DNA of 64,000 nt from Tipula vernalis (Eukaryota; Arthropoda; Insecta; Diptera; Tipulidae): contig OY282558.1 of NCBI GenBank assembly GCA_958295665.1, positions 185,420,015-185,484,014 of the forward strand. Direction: 5' to 3'. The notes beneath the pieces were generated by a model that searched no databases, was not told the origin of the DNA, and saw only the letters and a list, made by a program, of their open reading frames with translations. Below, piece after piece: positions 1-11,923 of the stretch. Every line of letters begins with the position of its first letter. The first letter of the stretch is position 1. A program made the position numbers and the translations under genes.

Positions 1-1200
1 ACGTTGAAAATCGGTTTCATCAATGTTCACCTTAATTTGCCGGTACATTAGTTTAATGTCTGCTGTGAATGCAACCATATAAGTGTCCCGTCATTAATTT
101 TTGATTCAATGAGACACCGACTTTCGAGAGGTCATCAAGTAGTAATTCTCCAGTTACATCCACGCCTAACAATATGTCGATGACACCTGATTTGTAATAG
201 AACTTTGTAATTTATAGAGCCTACTCCAATAATAGGAATCGTAATCGGTTTTCCTTTAAGACCTAGCTTCTTCACAGCTGCCTCGATAATGAATGTCGCC
301 TGAGAGCCCTGATCGAGAAGGGCCCGTTACGTCATCTGTGCACCAAATGTCGACTGTACTTTGATAAGTACTGATGCCAATAAAATTTGTGTATCGGTAT
401 ATGTAACTGGATTATCAAGGGCTCCAGGCGCATTGACGTTTGGAGTAGTAGCCTCTTTACTTTGTTGTTGTTCGTTTGCAGCTTGGTTAAATTCAACCGA
501 TGTAGTTTTCTTTGTTATGTCGAGTAAAAAAGTTTTCATTTCAACCGACGACGGATTTAAAAACCGTTTAAACCTATCTTGCAAGAACAATCGCAGATTC
601 TTCCAAGTTGGAAGTTTGTCGTTTGATGCATTTGCCAATTCCCATTGTTTTAAGCTTTCACAATCTAGTTTTTGTACGACCATAAAAACGATTCAATCGT
701 CTCAATGTTGAGTTGGTAATGCTCGTAAGGTTTTAGTTGTATCTAACAGTTTTTTAATGGCTGTCGATGACAAAATATGTAAATTTGGCTGTGACGTCAA
801 GCATATAAAATGGTGATAAACAATAACCCTTTTGTTGTCATATCGATTCACCAAAGTTTTCCAGGCATTATCATAATTAGCATCGGTGGTTTGAATGTTT
901 CGAAGTAACTGCTCTGCTTCCCCAGATAAATTCGTCTTCAATTAATGCAGCTTTTCTACATAAGAAACCGATTTATTGTCATGAATAAGCGTATTAAACA
1001 GGTCTCGAAATGATGTCCATGCTAAATAATTTTGTGTATGTTAATGTTGGCATCGTGGTTGTAGATGATGCTGGTATGTGTTTTTCAAACATTTCAGAAA
1101 TTTCACCCATTAAATTGCTGAACTATTCTTCTCCTGTTGAAAATCCTCTAATTTGCCAGCACGATTTATTTTTGAAACCAAGCCTGTAGCTGATGGCATA
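1..1200 (-). pseudogene. BEL/Pao gag-protease remnant
   Basis: Minus-strand fragments of a BEL/Pao LTR retrotransposon polyprotein. From high to low coordinates: a DUF1759-like gag segment (about 1020-700, with 'LSGEAEQLLRNIQTTD' and 'AWKTLVNRYDNKRVI'), a second gag segment (683-327, 'WELANASNDKLPTWKNL'), then an aspartic protease start near 326-290 (LLDQGSQATFI, a variant of the usual DSGS) and the downstream LLGVDV motif near 165. Frameshifts and stops separate the pieces and the element leaves the window at base 1, so RT and integrase, if present, lie outside. Family assignment rests on the gag and protease motifs. The sequence is clearly different from the BEL element at 3.7-9.1 kb. Confidence 0.8.
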
Positions 1201-1531
1201 ATCTGAAAAACTGTAAAAATCAATAGTTTCACAAGCCTTGTCAATTCCGAGATATTATGAAAAATATCGGCATACGTGCGGTGTATGCATTTACGGTTAC
1301 AAATTGAACAAACTGAACAAATGCAGAAGCTATACAGTCCTTTTTACAAAATTACCAACTCAACGATTTTTTTTTTTTTCGAAATAAAATGTGATTGCGT
1401 AATTTTCAATTTTATAGGATTTTTATAGAAGTAAAATGACATCATTTAATATTTGATGGGTTGTAACAACGTAATGGTAACGACTATCGAAAAGACGTAA
1501 TAATCTTTTTGGCTCAGAATTACATCTCTCT

Positions 1532-1534
<3 letters not shown>

Positions 1535-1607
<73 letters not shown>
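1535..1607. repeat. (CT)n microsatellite
   Basis: An uninterrupted CT dinucleotide run of about 73 bp. The apparent minus-strand reading frame across it (poly Arg-Glu) is an artefact of the repeat. Confidence 0.97.
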
Positions 1608-1609
<2 letters not shown>

Positions 1610-1649
1610 TACGAATGTTCAGTTTATCATACAACACCCTGTATCTATA

Positions 1650-3120
1650 TGTGGACTGAATTACTGACTATACCCTTTTGTTTGTTTTATGTACATATAA
1701 TATATACTTTAGTCGAAGTATTAGCGAACTGCAAAACACTTTATACAATTATCTTTGGCATTGCGAGTTTTCTTTTTACGAAATGCCGCTGTAGCGTAAT
1801 GTCAAAAATAAACCAAAATCTCTGTTTACGAAAAGAAATTTTGTTACTATCTCAAACATTAACTATTATTTATTTTTGGCATAAGGCCTGTGGCGTTCAC
1901 TAATTTCACTAATTGCACTGACAGAAAATGACAGTTCAAAAATAAACAAATTAAAATGTACTAAATTATAACAAGCATTTTATTCTCCTAAATTATTCCG
2001 CATGACCTCTAGTTATGAGCATTCTGAACTATAAATCAAAATGCGAAAAATACGAGTTCACTAAATTTACGCTATCGTAGTATGAGCTGCAAAAACAAAG
2101 GGAGAATTCATATAACAGGAATTTTCCTATGCAATAAAAAACAATAATCATTTTAACTGAGTCACGACGCACATCATTGTGTCGTGTATATAATTGATAT
2201 TAAAATTAAAAATATTAGCTACTAGCTTTTACTGAGCCGTTATATATGAGGCCAGTAAGTGAATAAAGCTAAATAAAGATTTATACAAAATAAATTGTAA
2301 ATCTTTAAAAAGAAATAAAATTGTGCAAAATAAAAAGAAAGAATTCCGAAATATAAATAAAAGCATTATAAAATAAATGTTGAATATTTAATTCTTTATA
2401 TAAGTGAAGCATAAAATTATTATGGCGTGTAAACACCCACACACACGGCCATAGGCCTTAGCAATTTGTAAAAAGAAGTCGCACGCCTCTTAAAAAACAA
2501 TTATCTGGGTATGATCCGAAAGAACTTAATATTTCAAATATTCTTTAGTTTATTTCAATCTGTTCGGCTGTTATTTTCTACATTGGTTATTTTCTCATAC
2601 ATGTACATACTGATACGAGTATTTTCATTTAAAAAAAAAATCGCGAACAACGAAAAGAATCAAATAATTCAAAATTATTAAACTATCGAATATAAGCGAT
2701 TCGACGATTGTAAAATTAAACTTTTAATAAGACAAGAGGTGGGGGTGTGGGGAACCAAAGATTTCTTCTTTAAACAAACTGAAGGCAATTTTGTTTATGT
2801 AAAAAGTACTTTCGGGCCTGAAAAAGTACTCACTGAAGCATGAAAGAAATACTGTTGTAAATGCTCATGTATCTTCCCCGTCCACAACTTGTTCCAAAAC
2901 AGCTAGAAAGGTTTCACTCTGACAGACTTTCTGTTCTTAAGGATACTTAAGAAGTAATATTTTCACCCATTTTAAATAGTAGATGTATTACAACATAGCT
3001 ACAAATTAAATGCAAAAATACAAAATACAAAAACTTCGAGGTTATGTCCACCACTCCAGGACCTAATTAATTTAAATTAGATTAATTAAATATTCCTACA
3101 TTTATCGTCCATATGGGTTC
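1650..3120. other. AT-rich stretch, no gene seen
   Basis: No coding frame with a recognisable motif on either strand. Low-complexity A/T tracts and a short CA run near 2440 are the only structure seen. Confidence 0.6.
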
Positions 3121-3661
3121 TTTTTAGTGTAACCAAACTTCCCATTGATCCTCTTAGCTATACAATGCGCAAACACTCACTTTCACAAAACTCATAAATC
3201 ACTTGAAATTAACTTTTAATTAATTTTTAATGAAAAATAATTTTTTAAGGAAAATAAAAAAGAACACAACCCTTTGACTTGAAAGTCATGGCCAACCATT
3301 CGCAACGATTAATTGGCGCTAGAAATATAAAAAGCTAAGGTGCTTGTTAATGTACTTTATTTCAGGAGCTGCGTTCTTATTTTTCGTTTTATTATTGTAT
3401 TAAAAAAAATACACGATTTTTTATTTTCAAAAATTTTTAATTTTTATTTCCACACAAACATGTTTACTCTTCAACGATACAAAACCAACTGCTCTTTTTC
3501 TCAACAGTCAGCGCATACACTGTACTAAAAAATTATATAAAAAAAACAGTGTCTTCCAAAAAAAAACAAATTCTACAGCATGTTTCAAAAAATAAAATTA
3601 AATACAAAATATTCTTTTCTTTTCTGATTTGCATTCAATATTCCAATTGCGTATATGAATT

Positions 3662-3679
3662 CCAACATAACCGGCCCCC
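3662..3679 (-). other. Candidate polypurine tract and 3' LTR start
   Basis: On the minus strand GGGGGCCGG is followed after a few bases by TGTTGG, the usual arrangement of a BEL polypurine tract and LTR start. The LTR would run to lower coordinates; a possible end in TGT...ACA context lies near 3129 but no second LTR copy was found to confirm it. Confidence 0.5.
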
Positions 3680-3751
3680 ATGAAAGACTCGGCTTTCATG
3701 AAAAAAATAATAATACTAATATTGTTAAATTTATTTATATAGTTATTAAAT

Positions 3752-5038
3752 CTATACTTCAATCGGCAGTTTACAAATCTTTGATATCAATCGCTTAAAA
3801 CTCCTCTTTACTCCATCAATCACAGTTTCTACCTCAACAACCCGTACTCTACCGTCTGGTCCTGACATAGTTGAAGCCACGATTGACAGCGGCCATTTAG
3901 TTGGTGGCAAATTATCTTGAATCAGAAGAACAACATCTCCGAGCTTGACATTGTCAGAAACCGTTGTCCACTTCGGCCGAGTTTGCAAACTGTGTAAGTA
4001 CTCTAGAGAATACTTTTTCCAGAAAGACTCAATGAGTCTGCTTATAAGTTGATATCGAGAAAGACGATTTTCCTACAGATGATTGTAGGAAGGTTCGGGA
4101 ATAGCTTGAATTACATTTCCGGTTAAAAAATGACCTGGAGTCAATTGCTCAGGTTCATTCGGATCATCGGACATGACTGAGAGAGGTCGAGAGTTCATTA
4201 TCCCCTCAATTTGCACAACGAGCGTGCTGAATTCCTCGAAATATAAAATTCTATCTCTAGTAACCCTTTTTAGGTGCGTTTTAAAAGACTTTATGGACGC
4301 TTCCCATATCCCTCCAAAATTAGGCGCTCGAGGGGGAATAAACTTCCAACGTATTCGGTTAAAGGTACAAAATTCAGTTATCTTTGTTTGATCAGCTTGT
4401 GATTGCAGCAAACTACACAATTCTTTGAGTTCATTATTGGCCCCTTGAAACGTAGAACCATTATCTGACCAAATAGTGGATATTTTACCTCGTCGCCTAA
4501 TAAATCTCTGAGGCAGTTTATGAATGAGTCAGTTGATAAGTTTTGGACAATTTCAAGGTGTATTGCCTTCGTAATTAGGCACACAAAAGAAGCAACATAC
4601 ATTTTTACTGTGGGTGCCTTTCGATAGTTGCTAAATTTTATAAAAAATGGACCACAGAAATCTACTCCGGTATTAAAAAAATGCTTTGAATGAAGAAAAC
4701 CGCTCAACTCAATCACCCATTATCTGCTGTGCCGTTACTGGTTTTGTTCGAAAACAAATGATGCAAGCATGAACTATGCGTTTCGCGATATTTTTTCCAT
4801 GTATTGGCCAATATTTTTGGCGAACAAATGACAAAAGCAATTGTGATCCAGGATGATGATTTTTAATATGTTCGTGCAAAAATACAAGATCAATTAACCT
4901 GTTTTTTGGAGGCAAGAGGATCTGATGTTTAACATCATAATCTAAATGAGATGCATTATTTAGTCTGCCTCCTACGCGAACAATACCGTCTGAATCCACA
5001 AATGGGTTTAACGTTTTTAAAGGACTTTTTTTCGACAC
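3752..5038 (-). CDS. pol: BEL/Pao integrase and C-terminal DUF5641
   Basis: The integrase zinc domain is at 5038-4709 (HEHIKNHHPGSQ and CIICFR give an HHCC set). The catalytic core spans 4716-4073: TGVDFCGPF carries the first Asp, a frameshifted block near 4460-4400 should hold the second (the frame reads FKGPIMNSKNCVVCC where the family has an SDNG/FxGAN-type block), and FGGIWEASIKSFKTHL carries the Glu. DUF5641 follows at 3988-3752 (LGDVVLLIQDNLPPTKWP...), ending at the stop near 3752, just before the polypurine tract. At least two frameshifts make it inactive as written. It would insert the element cDNA into the genome. Confidence 0.9.
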
Positions 5039-5181
5039 AGGTTGATTATCATTTAATGACTTGAGGTCTTTCTTTAAATGGGCTTGTTGAACGAGTTTAA
5101 TAATGAAAGTTGTGCTTCGATTTAATTCAGTTACAGATAATGGATTTGAATCATGCTGTTCAGACCGTTTTATTACACGAA

Positions 5182-5862
5182 TTATGTAAACAATGAGTTA
5201 ATAAAATCGTAAGACTTCGAAGAGACCATCACGATCGTTTGTTTCAGTTCAACCAAGCTAGGATCGAAATCTGATATTGTTGCTGTTATGATGGAATTGT
5301 AAGACTGAGATAATAATATTTTCGGACCGTGCCACCAAAGTTTATTGTTATTGAGTTCATTAGGCATTACTCCACGTGAAATGAGGTCAGCTGGATTTTC
5401 AGCTGATTCAATGTGTTTCCATGTAAATTCTAGCGTCATTTGTTGTATTTCATTTATGCGATTAGCAATAAATACCTTGAGTTTATGCGGTGGTGTTTTT
5501 ATCCAACACAAAGTTATAGTGGAATCTGACCATAAGTAAACATCATCGAAATTTAGATTAAGTGCGGTCAAGACAGAGTTTGTTAGCTTAGATAAAAGAA
5601 ATGCTCCAGAGAGTTCAAGACGGGGAAGTGAGAGCGTTTTTAGTGGCGCTACTCGCGACTTGCTACACAGTAATCGTACTGATACGTTATTTGCTGAATC
5701 GACAGTTTTAATATATAAACACGCATCGAATGCCTTTTCGCACGCGTCACTGAATCCGTAAAGTTCTGTTCGTACTATTTCGCTGATTCTGAATGACCCA
5801 TGACATTTCGACAGAGCCTCAACTGTGATATTGATTTCAAAGCTTGTTGATAATTTCCCCAA
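5182..5862 (-). CDS. pol: BEL/Pao RNase H region
   Basis: Continuation of pol after a frame break near 5870-5920. Motifs: ELYGFSDACEKAFDACLYIK, then LPRLELSGAFLLSKL and YLWSDSTITLCWIK, with WKHIESAENPADLISRG at the end. These are the standard Pao RNase H-like blocks, with acidic residues Asp (FSDAC), Glu (RLELSG) and Asp (WSDST). It degrades the RNA strand of the RNA-DNA hybrid. The ATG at its start is not a true initiation codon; it is inside a polyprotein. Confidence 0.9.
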   Translation of the reverse strand: MGKLSTSFEINITVEALSKCHGSFRISEIVRTELYGFSDACEKAFDACLYIKTVDSANNVSVRLLCSKSRVAPLKTLSLPRLELSGAFLLSKLTNSVLTALNLNFDDVYLWSDSTITLCWIKTPPHKLKVFIANRINEIQQMTLEFTWKHIESAENPADLISRGVMPNELNNNKLWWHGPKILLSQSYNSIITATISDFDPSLVELKQTIVMVSSKSYDFINSLFT

Positions 5863-5921
5863 AGTTCCTGAACTTCTTCAGGTATTGCCTCATCCCAATC
5901 GAGCTGTTTTTCCCAAAGCAT

Positions 5922-7553
5922 TTAAATTATTATTTTTCCCGTTATTATGATAGGAGACAGAAATCCCAATGGATCATACAACTTGGCTACATCCGACACT
6001 ATCGCCCGTTTTGTTAGTGAGTTTTCGTTGAGTTCGGGAGGTTTAAAAACAAAAATGTCTTCTTTTGGCTGCCACAGCAAACCAAGAGCCTTAATACAGT
6101 TTCCCAAGCTAAACTCATTGTAATTCAATTCCTCACAATCTTTGAGAGGAATATCGCATAGAAGTTGTGTGTTATTTGAACACCACTTATGTAGTTGAAA
6201 ACTACCCCGTTTGAGCATTTCTATCATCTCGAATTGTATGGCTTTAGCCGATTTCACATCGTTTGAGCCAGTTACTAAGTCATCAACATAAAAGTCATCA
6301 ACAAAAAAATCCTTTCGTTCATCATAAGCTAATTATTTTAATACTCGAGTTGCCAAATACGGTGCCGAGGCTGTTCCGTAAGTTACAGTTTGTAACTCGT
6401 ATGTCTGAATTGGTTGGTTCAAATGTTCTCGCCAAAGAATTCTTTGAAGAGGAGTTTGATGTTTGTCGATTTTTATTTGTCGATACATCTTCGATATGTC
6501 ACTAGTCATGACATATTTGTAGGTTCTAAATCGAAGAATGATGTCGAATAAGTTATCTTGAACCGTAGGACCCACCAACATCTTATCATTCAATGAAAGT
6601 TTGTTTGACGTCTTAACAGATGCGTCAAACACTAAGCGAAATTTTGTAGAAGAGCTGGAAGGCCGTTCAACCGCGTGATGTGCCATGTAATAAGTTTTTT
6701 GTTGGAAATCGTTGATGTCACTAACGAGTTTCATGTGACTGAGTTGGGCATACTCATTAATAAATGTCACATATGACTTTTTAAGATTGGAATCGCGGTA
6801 TAATTTCCACTCCAAATGATTCAATTGTTTCAATGCCATGTTTTTGGACTCACCAAGATCTTCTAAACTGTCACGAAATGGGATTGATACAATATATCTT
6901 CCGTTGGATTCACGAGTTGTGGTTTGGACCAAATATGTTCCACATGATTTCTCTTCCGTGGATATGAACTTTTTAGATGGGACATCTTTGAGTTCCCAAA
7001 ATCTTTTAAGTGTGTCATTAAGTTCGTCAACTACATCGGGTTGAGTTACAAAATTGGAAAAGTTATTCAGAATTATGTCCGAGTTATGTTCAATCCTTTG
7101 TTCAAACCTTCCAAACACTAACCAACCGAAAATTGATTCCTGTATGGTAGGAAGTCGGTCCGGCAATAAAATCTCTGGAAATATTTCTACTCCCAATAAT
7201 ACGTCAACAGGTTGAACAACATTAGAGAAAGGAACGGAAAGCTTCACATTTTGTGGAATTCGCCATCGGGAAATGTTAAAAGTATTGTAAGGAATTCGAC
7301 TTGAAATGTTGTCGGTTATTGAAAGCTCAATCTGAACCGAAAATGGTTTGTAAACTGAATGTATTACGGTTTTAATGCTCTGCGAAACATGCGATGTTGA
7401 ATTATTCAGTCCAGAGACTGTAATGTGATTGTCTCTATGACATTTTATGTTGAGCGCTTTAGCAAATGATTTGCTAACAAAGTGTGATTGGCTACCAGAA
7501 TCCAGTAACGCGCGACACTGAATTAAATTTCCGTTACCATCCTCTATCATCAT
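5922..7553 (-). CDS. pol: BEL/Pao protease and reverse transcriptase
   Basis: Protease at the N-terminus (CRALLDSGSQSHFVSKSFA, catalytic Asp-Ser-Gly), followed by LLGVEIFPEILL and the GWLVFGRF motif typical of Pao proteases (peptidase A17). The RT domain starts with the ERPSSSSTKFRLVFDAS motif and continues through TSDISKMYRQIKID to the catalytic YVDDLVTGSN near 6270. One in-frame TAA lies just upstream of that (about 6334), where related elements keep reading; otherwise the frame is continuous. The segment to 5922 holds the thumb-like region (WQPKEDIFVFKPPE, AKLYDPLGFLSPI). Copies element RNA into DNA. Confidence 0.92.
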
Positions 7554-7730
7554 TAATGCAGTCGGTAAAATTATCGAACGTTCAAAATTGTGTTCATTTG
7601 TATGATGGTTAGAAAATGAAGTTGACGCTGAATGAAAATTTTGTTTAGGTGTTGGCTGAGAATTAGATTGTTGAACGGTAGTTGAAGTTTGATCTTGAAT
7701 TATATTTTTGTTAGATTCAGTTTGTTTGGG

Positions 7731-9064
7731 CTACTCAAAATGTAAAAGGGTGTGATGGGGACTATGGAAAATTTTGCATCTAATTGATCGACAATCAGAA
7801 GTTGTATGGCTCGGATTACAACAGTTGAAACACGCTTTTGCTTCCTTTATCTTCTCATATCGTTGTTTGGGTGTTAGGCCATTGAATACGTGGCACAGAA
7901 AATATGGATGCAAATTCTTATTGCAAAGATCACATGTCTGGTTTACATTTTGGTTTGCAAAATTGAAAGACTTTGGTTTTCCAACGATTTTATTTGTTGA
8001 CTGTTTGGTAAAGTTACCTGTTGAAGGCCTGGGATGTTGAACTGTGACCGCATTCATGGGTTTAATTACCGTTTTTACGACGTCTTTCAGGACTCGACAT
8101 TTTTTTTTTCTAAAAATAGTTTGAATTCTTCCCAAGTTGGCTGTTTGCTATGATCAATTGATTCCTCCCATTCACCACGAGTTACATTGTCTAGTTTACG
8201 ATTTATTATTTTGAGAACAATTATTTGAGACAGATTATCAAGTTGAAAGTTATTTGCAGTCAACGAGGATATATGGGACAGTGCTCCATTCAAAAGTTTC
8301 TGAAGTTCACCTTCACTTCGCCGTATCATTGAGTCAAGATCGAGTAGTGCTTCAATATGTTTATCCACGATTGCGCGGGGATTATCATATAAGCGAATTA
8401 ACGTTGTCCATGCCTTTTCATAACCGGCTTTAGATAAAGTGATATGGCCGATTGCTTCTTTTGCATTGCCACGAAGTTTATCCAAAAGGTAAGTAAATTT
8501 CACTATTTCATCCAAGTTATCGTTTGTGTGAATGACTACAACGTACATGTCCCGAAAAGTCATCCATTGTGTCAAATCGCTACCATCAAAAAAAAGGAAT
8601 TTTAATCTCTGGAAGTTTAATTGATTTGGATTGAATTATATTGGACGTTTTATTAATGATTCATTCGATCCATTGTTGCTTTCATTTTTTCGCAGACTAG
8701 AAACAAGAAACTCGCATTGCGATTCAAGATTCCCCATCAAATTGTGATATCGATCTTTGAATTCCGCAAAAACGACATTAAAAGTTGTAAGTTTGTCCTC
8801 ATCAATGACAAGACTGTCATACTGTACAAGCACTTTATGGAGAGATGCTATTCTACTTCGAAATTCATGTTCGTTTGAAAGTGTTTCCTCTTTAGTTAAA
8901 AAATTTTCAATGTTTGTCAATTTTGCCTTCAATATGCCAAGTTTTTTATTAAATTCGATTATAGCCTCATCTGATGCTACCGCAATTATTTGTAACGACA
9001 TAACTAAAAAATTCAAGCGAAAGGTTGTCAAATTCAATAAGGAATAAAAATCGCGAAATTGCAC
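7731..9064 (-). CDS. gag: BEL/Pao gag with CCHC zinc knuckle (frameshifted)
   Basis: Capsid/nucleocapsid polyprotein region in three frame segments. Segment 1 (9064-8636) is helical and N-terminal. Segment 2 (8575-8087) carries the DUF1759 signature (WMTFRDMYVV..., KLRGNAKEAIG, AWTTLIRLYDNPRAI). Segment 3 (8135-7731) has a Cys pair (CDLCNKNLHPYFLC) and a zinc knuckle (CFNCCNPSHTTSDC). The two joins are a frameshift near 8575-8640, in a short A/T-rich tract, and a frame overlap at about 8087-8135. The ATG at 9064 is the first good start, but the true start may lie further upstream because the 5' LTR was not located. Role: forms the virus-like particle and packages element RNA. Confidence 0.85.
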
Positions 9065-9194
9065 TTAATTTTGTCGATTGAATAAAATATTTTTAGGAAT
9101 TTCTAAATAGTTGGTTATTCTCGAATAGTTTTACGCTTGGAACGAATCACAAATCAAAATAAAATAAAAAATACTTTGTACTTACAGTTTAAAA

Positions 9195-9312
9195 GTTAAA
9201 TGGTTACAATCCGTTAAAATTATAATTAATATCCACGTTAAATCATATATAATATCAGTTGTTCCTACGTTAAATGGTTGCAATCTGTTAAATTATAATT
9301 AATACCACGTTG
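9195..9312. repeat. Two-copy direct repeat upstream of BEL gag
   Basis: Two copies of a roughly 44-bp sequence beginning GTTAAATGGTT (9195 and 9269), about 74 bp apart, differing by a few bases. They may lie in the 5' LTR or leader of the BEL element. Confidence 0.7.
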
Positions 9313-9630
9313 ATAGTTAGTTAAAGTTGCCGATAAACAAAATTTACGGAAAATGATCTTTACAGTTGTTTTACATACAATGTTTGTTTAATTTAGATGA
9401 ATTATAAAATAATAATTGTATTCGTCCACGTTGAAATAATTTCTACATTATGAAATTATAACCTCAAATTTTTGTTTTCTCCAAATTAGACATGTTCGTC
9501 AGCTAAGTAATAACTGACAAATTAAATTTTACTTTTGTTATTGTAATTCCAGCGCAGATAGATCTCACTAAAAAAAGAGACCTCACAAATTCTAGGCGCT
9601 GGATAAAAATATGTCAGTAAAAAATGTAGA

Positions 9631-9657
9631 TTAATCTCACTGTTTTAGTGAGATTAA
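9631..9657. repeat. Perfect 11-bp hairpin
   Basis: TTAATCTCACT (9631-9641) is followed after 5 bases by its exact reverse complement. Function unknown. No adjacent CTRR end was assigned. Confidence 0.7.
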
Positions 9658-9959
9658 AAATTCTTGTCTACATTTGAAAAAAAACTATTTTTTGGTTTGA
9701 GTATTAGGTTTTTTGACATATCGTGTTTCATCTATTTTCATTTTGTTGTGATCAATATACTTACTGTAAATATTAAAATTTAGTTTTTATTGTGAACCTT
9801 TCAAGTTTCAATGGATGAAGATATATGAATTATGAGTACGGCAATGATAGAGGTAAATATTTTTTAATTACAAAATCTGTAGAAAATAAGTTAACTAGCG
9901 TAATAAACATAAAAAAATTATAGTTTGTTTCTAAACTAAGTTTCTTTATTCATGTTAAT

Positions 9960-10662
9960 TATGTGTAGGGTAAAGGCACCAGTGCACGGCCACTTAGCGA
10001 TTTATTTTGAGATTAGACTGTGTCGTCCATTGGAGATGGAACCAACGCTCGCAGTTATCTCACCCTAAATTTTTAAGGCCGTCCTCCTCAACATCAAATA
10101 GAACTTCATCAAGACATTCTGGGTAATATATTTTCGTTTTTACCACGCTTATATTAGCTCACTCTGTGTGTCTGTTTGTATCGTCAAATTTTCTAATCAA
10201 TTTTTCAACCACTTGCGGTAAGCTGAAATTGAGCTGAAATTTTGCATGCAGGCTTAACTCCGATGACAATACAAGATTCTAACATTTTTGGACATTAAAT
10301 ATGCTTTGTCATAGTATATTTATTCATGTTTTCTTTTGTATGGGCAATGTACGGAGTGAAGTTGGCTGCGAATGGTATTGTTTCAAATTTGAAAAACCCG
10401 TTACAACAGTATTTCATGCGCTTTTGTGTTTACTGAAAAATGCACTATTATGAATTTAAAAATGCTCTTTTGTGTGATAAATAAAAAGTGCGCTATTGTA
10501 TGACTTAAATATAAGTTCTTTCACATGAAATGAAATTGATTTCAAGTCTCAGTGGCGCAAATAGTAAGGTACAGGGGAAAATAAAAATTGTATGGAAAAT
10601 TTCGGGAAAAATTTGTGACTTAAATATAAGTTCTGTCACATGAAATAAAACATAGTCTCAGC
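9960..10662. other. Non-coding leader-like region before Helitron ORF
   Basis: It contains a 'tctgtgtgtctgtttgta' stretch (about 10165) and two direct repeats starting GACTTAAATATAAGTTCT (about 10501 and 10617), the second ending just before the Helitron coding region. Probably the 5' non-coding part of that Helitron, but its terminus (5' TC) was not identified. Confidence 0.4.
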
Positions 10663-11080
10663 ATATAGCAGCAGAAACAGCCGAAGAAAGACAAAATCGA
10701 TTGGAAAACGTTCGCATGCATATGTCACAATTAAAAGCTTCAGAAACACCTGAAGAGCATCAAATAAGATTGCAGACTGATAGTGAACGGCATACACATG
10801 CGAGAGCCGCAGAAACAATAGAACAGCAGCGAGCACGTGTAGCTCGAAACAGACAAAACATGTCTCAAATACGAGAACGGTTACGATCGGACACTGAGAC
10901 CTTCAAGTCAGCCGTTAATACTTACTGCGATCAAATTTGTGAAGTCTGCACGAAAAGATGCTATCCAAATCAGATCACATCGTATTGCCCAAGTATCTAA
11001 GCTGCTAATTACCTTCCACCCGAGCTTGTGAGATCTACAACCCTTCGCGTTTGTCACAGATGTAAGACTCATTTGACCAG
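10663..11080 (+). pseudogene. Helitron protein N-terminus with Cys-rich motif
   Basis: Highly charged repeats (EERQNRLENVRMHMSQ, ETPEEHQIRLQTDSERH) like the N-terminus of many insect Helitron proteins, followed by a Cys-rich patch with CEVCTKRCYP near 10935-10965 and, after a stop near 10998, YLPPEL and a CHRCK motif around 11053. The patch is probably zinc binding. The reading frame is open upstream of the first Met (10701) to about 10663, so the real start is likely further upstream. Confidence 0.75.
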
Positions 11081-11085
11081 TATTC

Positions 11086-11860
11086 GTGGTGGAGCGATTA
11101 GAGGATCTTGACAAAACAAGAGAGATCTCAATATCTCGATCTCGAGTCTACGAAGCTCTAGAATGGCTGAAACAGAACAATCCACTTTACAGTGATGTGG
11201 CTACTGAAAATAACGTTCACATCAATGAACGAGATTTGGTTCGCGTTGCAGTAGCAGCTTCTGTTAATGAAGATGTCCAAGAAAGTAATGCTTATATGTC
11301 CAGTGCTTCATTGCACCAAGGAAATGATTCTGTATTCACATCTGGCTATGCAGGAGTGCAATGTGCCGCTATGGTTCTTGCCAATATTGTGCGAGCTGCG
11401 ATTTTTTTACCAAGCCGATGGAATATGGTAGAGGGTGACGCGAAGAACGCCCAAGAGCACTAAGAATTGACGGTAGTGGTTTCTTAGAACTTCACCACTT
11501 CGATGTGATCAAACGAGACTTCCTCATGTACAACAATAACTTTAGTATCTGCTATGCAGATGACTCACCATTCTTTGGAAGCTTACAAGACAACATAAAT
11601 CAGGGAGGTCTTGCAAAGACACTGAGACAGAACCTCGAAGCATTGTTCGAAAGTCATAGTGCGGGTATACTGATTTCCCGGTCGCTCTCATTAGGCGTCA
11701 TGCACTATGATGACAAATACAACTTCACAGACTCACACTCATGTGGAGCTAGAGGAGCTGGAGCTGCGGAAAATGGTAGAGCTTGCGTAATAGAATGTGA
11801 TACCATCGAGGAACTCGTAGGGAATGCAAACGTGCAACATCTTCAAGAAATGAACCGTAT
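11086..11860 (+). pseudogene. Helitron module resembling a cysteine peptidase
   Basis: Two segments (11086-11463 and 11505-11860) in different frames. The first has ALEWLKQNNPLYSDV, known from insect Helitron proteins, then a FHQG-like start (LHQGNDSVFTSG) and GVQCAAM with a candidate catalytic Cys at 11362-11364. The second has SAGILISRS and GVMHYDDKYNFTDSHSCG, with a candidate catalytic His at 11736-11738 and an adjacent Asp, then GRACVIE. The order Q-C...DSH resembles papain-like viral/transposon cysteine peptidases (C76-like). The peptidase label is inference; the motif residues are seen. Confidence 0.5.
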
Positions 11861-11923
11861 TCCCTTGATTACATTGATGTACACCAGAAAACGAACTTTG
11901 AATGCGACGAAGACTCGATACAT

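Larger units (their letters stand above)
3668..9064 (-). mobile_element. BEL/Pao LTR retrotransposon, near complete
   Basis: A BEL/Pao element read from 9064 down to about 3668, with domain order gag, zinc knuckle, aspartic protease, RT, RNase H, integrase, DUF5641, as expected for the family. It is only lightly damaged: a frameshift inside gag, isolated stop codons (for example in RT just before YVDDL near 6334) and frame breaks in RNase H and integrase. A purine-rich tract followed by a plausible LTR start lies at the 3' end (3662-3679). I could not find a matching second LTR beyond the gag start by eye, so the 5' end is undefined. Confidence 0.9.

Noticed and set aside
1446..1637. Minus-strand frame encoding poly Arg-Glu
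   Set aside because: Generated by the CT microsatellite.
9061..10200. 5' LTR of the BEL element
   Set aside because: No segment matching the candidate 3' LTR (below 3667) was found by eye.
10636..10836. Hydrophobic minus-strand frame
   Set aside because: Antisense shadow of the Helitron N-terminus.
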